A DNA stretch of 64,000 nt from CAZEKB01 sp964512225. GTDB taxonomy: Bacteria > Myxococcota_A > UBA796 > UBA9615. A model generated the notes under the pieces. The model saw only the letters and a list, made by a program, of their open reading frames with translations, was not told where the DNA came from and searched no databases. Positions 58,995 through 64,000 of this stretch are shown here, piece after piece (the stretch's first letter is position 1; every line of letters begins with the position of its first letter). A program made the position numbers and the translations under genes. The stretch is taken from NCBI GenBank assembly GCA_964512225.1, contig CAZEKB010000025.1:1-64000 (forward strand). Direction: 5' to 3'.

Positions 58995-59533
58995 ACACCA
59001 ACGACGCCGTCGCGGCCTTCCTCGTACGCCCCGGCGCCCTCCCGCCGGACGAATGCGAGGCGCTGGTGCGGACGCTGGCGGGGCGGCCGGCCGCGGCGGG
59101 GGAGATCGTCCCCGAGGCCGGGAGCGCCCTCCGCCGCTCGACGGTGCGGTGGCTCGAAGACCGGGACCGGGCCGTGGCGCGGCGGGTTCGGTCGCTGATC
59201 GACGAGCTCAACGACGCCTGGTTCGGCTTCCACATCGACGGCGTCGAGGCGATCCAGCTCGCGGAGTACGGACCGGGGTGCGCCTACGGGTCCCACATCG
59301 ACCTGGGCCCGGGCGCGACCTCCCGGCGCAAGCTCTCGATCAGCATTCAGCTCAGCGATCCGACCGCCTACACCGGGGGCGACCTCGCCTTCCGCGGGGT
59401 GTCGCCCCCGGGAGCGCGCGCCCGGGGCGCGGCGGTGGTGTTCCCGTCCTACCTGGAGCACGCCGTCCGGCCCGTGACCGCGGGGGTCCGCCACTCGCTG
59501 GTGGCGTGGGCCGTGGGCCCCCCGTTCCGCTGA
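58991..59533 (+). CDS. 2-oxoglutarate/Fe(II) oxygenase (PKHD/prolyl hydroxylase type)
   Basis: 180 residues, ATG overlapping the MPG stop. Double-stranded beta-helix: YGSHIDLGPG gives the His-x-Asp iron pair. LSISIQLSDPTAYTGGDLAF is typical of PKHD/P4H-type enzymes. The distal His is in YLEHAVRPVTAGVRHSL, with the 2OG-binding Arg. It differs from AlkB, which has a shorter loop and RxxxxxR tail, so protein or small-molecule hydroxylation is likelier than DNA demethylation. It is coupled to the glycosylase gene; whether this reflects shared function is unknown. Confidence 0.87.
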   Translation: MNTNDAVAAFLVRPGALPPDECEALVRTLAGRPAAAGEIVPEAGSALRRSTVRWLEDRDRAVARRVRSLIDELNDAWFGFHIDGVEAIQLAEYGPGCAYGSHIDLGPGATSRRKLSISIQLSDPTAYTGGDLAFRGVSPPGARARGAAVVFPSYLEHAVRPVTAGVRHSLVAWAVGPPFR

Positions 59534-59548
59534 GCGGGGAGCGGCGCG

Positions 59549-60565
59549 TCAGAGGTTGGAGAGGGCCCGGCGCGCCTCCCGGGCGAACGCCTCGGGAGAG
59601 AGCCCGCCCGCCTCGTAGAACGCCGGGATGTCCGCCCCGCGACCGTCGGACCCGAGCAGCAGGAACGTGGGGAACCCGGAGATGCCGTACTCGGACGCCA
59701 GGGCGCTCTCCGCGGCTCCCGCGGTCGGATCGATCTCCACGTGCAGGACGCCGCTGAGGAAGCCCGCGACCGCCGGGTGGGGGAGGATCTGCTCCTCGAA
59801 GGACCGACTGAGCTTGCAGTGGGGCGCGTGGAAGTACACGACCATGGGGCGCGGGTTGGCCTCGGCGACCTCGAGGGCGCGGGTGTGCCCCACCGCCCCG
59901 CTCAGCCACCCCGTGAAGGGGCTCGGGCCCGACCGCGGGATCGCCCCCGCGGGCGCGGCCGCGGGATCCCAGGGCGTCTCCACGACCCCGCCCCGGTCCG
60001 CGCCCTCCTCGATCTCCGGCGATACCAGGGAGTGCTGCAGGCCCTGCCGATCGGTGTAGACCGCGCGCTCGATGTCCCACACCCCGCGGCTGCGGCGGAG
60101 GACGGCGTGCAGGGAGCCCGAGCCCTTGTTGCCGCTGAGGGGGACGGTGAACATCGCCGTGCCGCCCTGATCGTCGATCGCGGAGTCGAAGAAGCGGGGG
60201 GTCTGCACCTTGCCGAGCCGGCCCACGAGGTCGGTGTAGATGATCCGGTCCTGCTGCACGAAGCGCTCGAGGATGATGAACGCTTCGGTGTTGCGTCCGG
60301 ACTGGGCGCTCTGCCAAACGAAGACCAATACGCCGACCGCGATCAGGGAGAGGATGCGGAAGACCCAGGTCCCCACGCCCGCGCGGGGCTTCTCGTCTTC
60401 GGGCGCCACCCAGACGCCCTCCCACTTGGGGGCGTCGTCGTCCGCGTCCCCGTCGGCGGCCGCCGGGTCCACGGCCTTGCCCCGGAACTTCGAGTAGACG
60501 ATCCCGCACCGGATGCACTCCGGCCCCTCGGGCTGCTCGTAGTCGCACTTGGGGCAACGGATCAC
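59549..60565 (-). CDS. zinc-ribbon / membrane / Coa1-like / thioredoxin-like fusion protein
   Basis: 338 residues. Zinc ribbon at the N-terminus (Cys4, Cys7, Cys17, Cys20), acidic linker, one membrane helix (about 66-84), then a region about 90-170 resembling the Coa1 domain (GSGSLHAVLRRSRGVWDIERA). A thioredoxin-like domain fills about 235-335: VVYFHAPHCKLS, cis-Pro in GFPTFLLL. The active site has a single Cys250 (CKLS), so it cannot form a CxxC disulphide itself. Topology should place the ribbon inside and the thioredoxin domain outside. Possibly a redox-linked copper or cytochrome assembly factor, or a thiol sensor. Confidence 0.75.
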   Translation of the reverse strand: MIRCPKCDYEQPEGPECIRCGIVYSKFRGKAVDPAAADGDADDDAPKWEGVWVAPEDEKPRAGVGTWVFRILSLIAVGVLVFVWQSAQSGRNTEAFIILERFVQQDRIIYTDLVGRLGKVQTPRFFDSAIDDQGGTAMFTVPLSGNKGSGSLHAVLRRSRGVWDIERAVYTDRQGLQHSLVSPEIEEGADRGGVVETPWDPAAAPAGAIPRSGPSPFTGWLSGAVGHTRALEVAEANPRPMVVYFHAPHCKLSRSFEEQILPHPAVAGFLSGVLHVEIDPTAGAAESALASEYGISGFPTFLLLGSDGRGADIPAFYEAGGLSPEAFAREARRALSNL

Positions 60566-60628
60566 TCGTGCTCCCTCCCAAGAGCCGGGGAACCCGATCC
60601 TAGCAGGCGCGGGGGGGAGGATCCCGAG

Positions 60629-62434
60629 TCAGCGCAGCAAGTTGAGTCCGCCCGGCGTGAGGTAGCTGGTGAACCGAGCGTAGCCGTACATCGTCAACCC
60701 GAAGCCCACCCCGTCGAGGCTCTGAACGCGGTGCGGGCCGCCCGAGATCTCGAGGCGAGTGGCCACCAGGTCCTCCCCCGGGACCGGGAACCAAGACTCC
60801 ACCAACACGCCGTCCAAGTAGACGCCCGTCCCCGCGGGCGCGACGAGACCGACGTGGTTCGTGCTGTACGTGTCGGGCGCGAGGAAGTCGTATCGGTCGC
60901 GCCACTGCGCCACCGGGATGCCGGTCCCGAGCGCGGGGTCCCCGCCCTCCACGGGCAGCACCGCGTCGCGCGACGACAGGGCCTGCGTGGCCAGGAACGG
61001 CGCCGTGCCTCGGATGACGAAGTCCGCCGCGGCGGCGAACTCCACGACGTCGCCCTCGGCCAGGACCACGTCGTCGGCCACGCCGCCGGAGAAGCTGATC
61101 GCATTGCCGTCGGCCCCGGAGAGGACGCGGTAGATCGACTCCGCGACGCCCGTGAGGCTCGGGGACGTGGGCGCCACCATCGCGACCTCGGTGCCCCAGG
61201 TGGAGCGGGGGAGCATCATCTCCTCGAGGTGGTCGCAGGCGGCCTCGTCGAAGGGCACGAACGTGCAGGGGTGGCCCGCGAACACGGCGATGTCGGCGTC
61301 GGCGGTGATGCCGGTGCCGGTGAGGTCGCCGTCGGGCCCGTCGAGGCACACGGGCGCGCCCCGCGTCTCGCCGAAGGTCCCCCCCAGGTCGTCCTCGCAG
61401 AGCGGAGCCGTGGGCGTGGGCAAGCCGTCGACGCGGCGGGAGAACAGCTGGAGGACGTCCCCCGCGTCGAGGGTCGCGGTGATGGGCTCGCCCGGGGCCG
61501 CCGCGGCCACGTCGCCGGCGAGCGTGAACGCCGTGGGGTCGATCGTGACGGTCGTGCCGTCCTCCACCGCCGCGACGGCCACGAAGCCCGGGATCCAGTC
61601 GACCTCCTTCCCCGTGTCGACGCCCCAGGTGGGGTACGTGGAGGCGACGTACTCGCGATCGAGGGCGTGGTCGGGCAGCAGCAGCGAGGCGTCGTTCGTA
61701 TAGGAGTAGTGGTCGTCGGCGCCGTCGAAGATGCTGAAGTTCAGCGGGTTGAACTGGTACGCGGCGACGGGCTGGGAGGACGCGACCCGGAAGGCTCCGT
61801 CGGCCACGATCACCGACGCGTCGTGCGGCTTGAGCTCCGGGACGATCGCCAGCGGGATCGCGGCCGTCGCGCGCGGCTCCAGGGTCTCGGTGGCGACCAC
61901 GGCCCCCCCTCGGCGCACCTCCACGACCGCCTCCTCCCGGTCCGAGGGGTTGCCCACGACCACCGCGAAGTCGGTGTCGAAGATCGGGTCCACGATGTTG
62001 GCCGTCGCCACCGCCGTGAACGCGCAGCCGAGGTAGGAGCGGCGCGCGGCCGCGGTCTCGCACCGATCCCGGCAGGCCCCGGCGAGGCACTGCTCGGTCG
62101 CATCGCAGGTGTCCTCGGCGGTGAGGGTGCCGTCGTCCTCGCAGAGCCCGACCTGGTCGCCGACGCAGACCCGCGTCCCGGGGGCGCACGCCGCGCAGGC
62201 TCCGAGGGCCGCGTCGCACAGCGGGGTCGTCCCCGTGCATACCTCGACGTCGACCCAGCCCTCGCCGTCGCACCGCTGCAGCAGCGCCGCGTCGCAGCGA
62301 TGGAGCCCGACGGTCGCGCAGAGCTCGTCGGGGTCGACGCGCGCCACCTCCGGCTCGGGCGTCGGCTCGACCTCGGGGTAGGGCGTCCCGCAGCCGAGGA
62401 GGGCGACGACCAGAACGGTGGAGAGGGCCCGCAT
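60629..62434 (-). CDS. lipoprotein with IgGFc-binding-type domain
   Basis: 601 residues, ATG at 62434. Lipobox VVALLGC (Cys15), then a Pro/Glu linker and a Cys-rich region with CDGEGW and CEDDGT units (about 38-130). The main domain (about 140-590) carries YQFNPLN, NDASLLLPDHAL, YVASTYPTW, FVAVAAVEDGTTVTI and AVFAGHPCTFVP, marks of the bacterial IgGFc-binding N-terminal family. These are outer-surface adhesion-like proteins of unknown ligand, frequent in myxobacteria. The tail GLTMYGYARFTSY is also typical. Monocistronic and divergent from the next gene. Confidence 0.85.
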   Translation of the reverse strand: MRALSTVLVVALLGCGTPYPEVEPTPEPEVARVDPDELCATVGLHRCDAALLQRCDGEGWVDVEVCTGTTPLCDAALGACAACAPGTRVCVGDQVGLCEDDGTLTAEDTCDATEQCLAGACRDRCETAAARRSYLGCAFTAVATANIVDPIFDTDFAVVVGNPSDREEAVVEVRRGGAVVATETLEPRATAAIPLAIVPELKPHDASVIVADGAFRVASSQPVAAYQFNPLNFSIFDGADDHYSYTNDASLLLPDHALDREYVASTYPTWGVDTGKEVDWIPGFVAVAAVEDGTTVTIDPTAFTLAGDVAAAAPGEPITATLDAGDVLQLFSRRVDGLPTPTAPLCEDDLGGTFGETRGAPVCLDGPDGDLTGTGITADADIAVFAGHPCTFVPFDEAACDHLEEMMLPRSTWGTEVAMVAPTSPSLTGVAESIYRVLSGADGNAISFSGGVADDVVLAEGDVVEFAAAADFVIRGTAPFLATQALSSRDAVLPVEGGDPALGTGIPVAQWRDRYDFLAPDTYSTNHVGLVAPAGTGVYLDGVLVESWFPVPGEDLVATRLEISGGPHRVQSLDGVGFGLTMYGYARFTSYLTPGGLNLLR

Positions 62435-62492
62435 CGGCGCATCATAAGCCCGTCGCGGTCGCGGTGGTACCCTCGCCGTCGGAGGAATCGAG

Positions 62493-63893
62493 ATGCAGCC
62501 CCACCCCCGTCTCCGCGACCGGTCGCCGACGACCATCGCGCTGGCCCTCGCCCTGACCCTCGGCGCCACGGGGTGCGAACCGGAGCAGATCACGCGGGCG
62601 AACGAGTACCTCGGCGTGCGCGACTTCGACACCGCCTCGACCGAGCTGAAGGTCCTGCTGCGCAAGAGCCCGGGACATACGGAGGCCGGCTCCCTGCTGC
62701 TCTACGCACGCACCCTCGAAGAGGGGGCGATGGGCCTGTTGCGCTACCAGACCACGTGCCTGATCGGCGGCGCAATCGTCGAAGCGACGGCCGCCGAGAC
62801 CTCCACGGTCGAGACCGAGAAGGTCGCCGAGGCGAAGATGAACCTCCGCAAGGAGCTGCTGGACCTCGGCATCGAGACGAAGGACTGGGCGAGCGCCGAG
62901 AAGGTGCTGCGGGGCGCCACCGAGTACGGGTTCGAGACGGAGGACCTCGCCAACCTGAAGGTCGGCGAGCTGGACGAGCGCACCGCGAAGGCGGCGTTCG
63001 CGGGGTGCTTGGCCGCGCTGGGCGACCCGCGGGGGCTGGACTTCCTCACCGGGCGGCTCCGCGACGAGTGGGGCCCCGAGCAGCGGGCGCTGCTGTTCCT
63101 CGGACCGTCGGCTCGGTCCTCCCTGGCGACGGTCGCGGCCTCGCCCGAGCACCTGAGCAGGGACGCCGCGGGCGAGCTCCTCATGGCGCTGGACCTGGGC
63201 CTGGAGATCCGCTCGTTCGTGGACGAGAAGGGCCCGCTCGGCTCCCTGAGGACCCACCTGTCGAACACGCTGCGGGCGAAGAAGAAGAAGTGGGGCTCTC
63301 AAGCGTCCTCGCCGTGCGACCACCGCGAGTCGGTCGCGGACGGGGAGATCGGGCTCGACGCGGGCGTGATGAACATCGTCGGCTCCCGCGCCGACATCAT
63401 CCTGCAGCGGGACGACAAGAAGGAGCCTTCCATCCCCGACAGCTACTCGTACGCCGCGGGCAAGGACACGCTCGTCGCCCTCGCGGGCGTGCAGTCCGAG
63501 GCCGACGACAAGCAGCTCGTGCACATCCTCCGGCACCGGGACGGGGCGTGGAAGGCGCTCCCGATCGAGGACCTGAACGACCGCGACACCGGCGGACAGC
63601 TCTTCGGCGGGCTGTGCACGGCGGAGACCCTCGGCGACGCGCAGGCGGAGCTGCTCGGGGACCGCGGGCTCAGCGAGGACCAGATCCTGATCCGCTACTT
63701 CGCGGGCGTGGGCGAGGTGTGGCGCACCAAGCAGACCTGGTACGGCCCCGAGAAGTACAAGTCGACGGCGCCGGTGTGGAAGTGGGGCGTGTACCACCTC
63801 GGCGCCGAGTCCATCCAGTTCGTCCGCGACCCGGCCGAGGTCGAAGAGGAGGAGCCTCCGGAGCCCGCCCCGGACGGAGCCGGCGCCGAGTGA
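62493..63893 (+). CDS. lipoprotein of unknown function
   Basis: 466 residues, ATG at 62493 with GGAGG just upstream. Lipobox LGATGC (Cys about 28). Residues about 30-200 are helical with TPR-like pairs (ANEYLGVRDFDTASTELKVLL; TAKAAFAGCLAAL), then a middle helical part. The C-terminal third is beta-rich with many Trp (HRDGAWKALPIEDLND; TKQTWYGPEKY; WKWGVYHLG). The last 20 residues are acidic and Pro-rich. No enzyme motif recognised. It is probably coupled to the next lipoprotein gene (GTGA overlap). Confidence 0.75.
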   Translation: MQPHPRLRDRSPTTIALALALTLGATGCEPEQITRANEYLGVRDFDTASTELKVLLRKSPGHTEAGSLLLYARTLEEGAMGLLRYQTTCLIGGAIVEATAAETSTVETEKVAEAKMNLRKELLDLGIETKDWASAEKVLRGATEYGFETEDLANLKVGELDERTAKAAFAGCLAALGDPRGLDFLTGRLRDEWGPEQRALLFLGPSARSSLATVAASPEHLSRDAAGELLMALDLGLEIRSFVDEKGPLGSLRTHLSNTLRAKKKKWGSQASSPCDHRESVADGEIGLDAGVMNIVGSRADIILQRDDKKEPSIPDSYSYAAGKDTLVALAGVQSEADDKQLVHILRHRDGAWKALPIEDLNDRDTGGQLFGGLCTAETLGDAQAELLGDRGLSEDQILIRYFAGVGEVWRTKQTWYGPEKYKSTAPVWKWGVYHLGAESIQFVRDPAEVEEEEPPEPAPDGAGAE

Positions 63894-64000
63894 GATCGAG
63901 CAGAGCGCGGAGCCTGCTCGCGGGCGCGCTGGCCACGGCCGTGTGCGCGTCGGGCTGCTGGCGCTCGGCCTCCACCACCGGCTTTCGAGACGGCCGCACC
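63890..64000 (+). CDS. lipoprotein, N-terminal end only (cut by window end)
   Basis: GTG start in GTGA overlap with the previous gene; 37 codons before the window ends. A signal peptide with basic start (RSSRARS), hydrophobic core and lipobox CASGC (second Cys is the lipidation site). Sequence after it is too short to name a family. Its overlap suggests joint expression with the lipoprotein upstream. Confidence 0.7.
   Translation, partial: MRSSRARSLLAGALATAVCASGCWRSASTTGFRDGRT

Noticed and set aside
58991..59533. AlkB-type DNA demethylase, suggested by coupling to the 3-methyladenine glycosylase
   Set aside because: The LSISIQLSDP and TGGDL pattern is of the PKHD/prolyl hydroxylase type; AlkB's Arg-rich tail is absent.
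1..64000. tRNA, rRNA, insertion sequences, integrases, attachment sites
   Set aside because: None seen: no transposase or integrase motifs in any frame, no tRNA-like cloverleaf noticed in the short intergenic gaps. A tRNA or Rfam scan would be needed to exclude small RNAs.

Overview
This is a high-GC, gene-dense chromosomal window with no rRNA, tRNA, insertion sequence, prophage or CRISPR array that I can see. The lineage is most likely a myxobacterium (Myxococcota). Two secreted proteins end in a MYXO-CTERM-like tail (Cys motif, one membrane helix, Arg cluster). There is also a Ser/Thr kinase with a long N-terminal extension, MopE/thrombospondin type 3 repeats, an IgGFc-binding-type lipoprotein, many lipoproteins and a good sigma-54 promoter. 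Many genes start with GTG, often in GTGA/ATGA overlaps with the gene before. No gap between genes exceeds about 240 bases.

Region 1 (1-8264) and region 2 (12634-24370), with an acyl-CoA ligase at 27720-29324, form one catabolic theme. They carry close counterparts of the mycobacterial KstR2 regulon, which degrades steroid rings C and D (the HIP pathway): fadE30, ipdF, echA20, ipdA, ipdB, ipdC, fadE31, a FadE32/33-type subunit, fadA6, a fadD3-like ligase and Rv3548c/Rv3549c-like short-chain dehydrogenases. Added to these are a MaoC hydratase pair, a CYP142-like P450 and a FadA/FadB beta-oxidation pair. The inferred flow is: FadD3 activates HIP, FadE30 desaturates it, IpdF and IpdC oxidise it, EchA20 opens one ring, IpdAB the other, and FadE31/32 with FadA6 finish the chain. 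Genes for rings A/B (kstD, kshAB, hsaA-D) are not in the window. Two promoters in this locus share the same layout and carry the same perfect palindrome TGAAACATGTTTCA in the same phase. It fits both the mycobacterial KstR operator consensus and the PsrA-type fatty-acid consensus. A different 22-bp palindrome lies between a tetR gene and the P450.

Between these blocks lie a secreted M36-type metallopeptidase and a Ser/Thr kinase (8268-12621). After region 2 come two medium-chain oxidoreductases, a beta-lactamase-fold hydrolase and a lipoprotein (24377-30222).

Region 3 (30378-44724) is mostly housekeeping: a tight DNA-repair operon (AlkA-type glycosylase, Lhr helicase, Nei2), pyrE, a lipoprotein serine hydrolase, a DEAD-box RNA helicase, a SpoU/TrmH methyltransferase, an Spx/ArsC-like protein and a flavoprotein with halogenase signatures.

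Region 4 (44713-64000) is lineage-specific. It has a secreted GEVED-Ala/Ser-pentapeptide protein behind a sigma-54 promoter with three phased upstream repeats, a FadR-type regulator operon with a TesB thioesterase, a 1035-residue TPR protein, an ASCH-domain protein, a TSP3/MopE surface protein, a CPBP membrane protease, an aldehyde dehydrogenase, a 3-methyladenine glycosylase coupled to a 2OG-Fe(II) oxygenase, a zinc-ribbon/Coa1/thioredoxin-like fusion, an IgGFc-binding-domain lipoprotein and two more lipoproteins, the last cut by the window end. All family names come from reading motifs and recalled family sequences; no database search was run.
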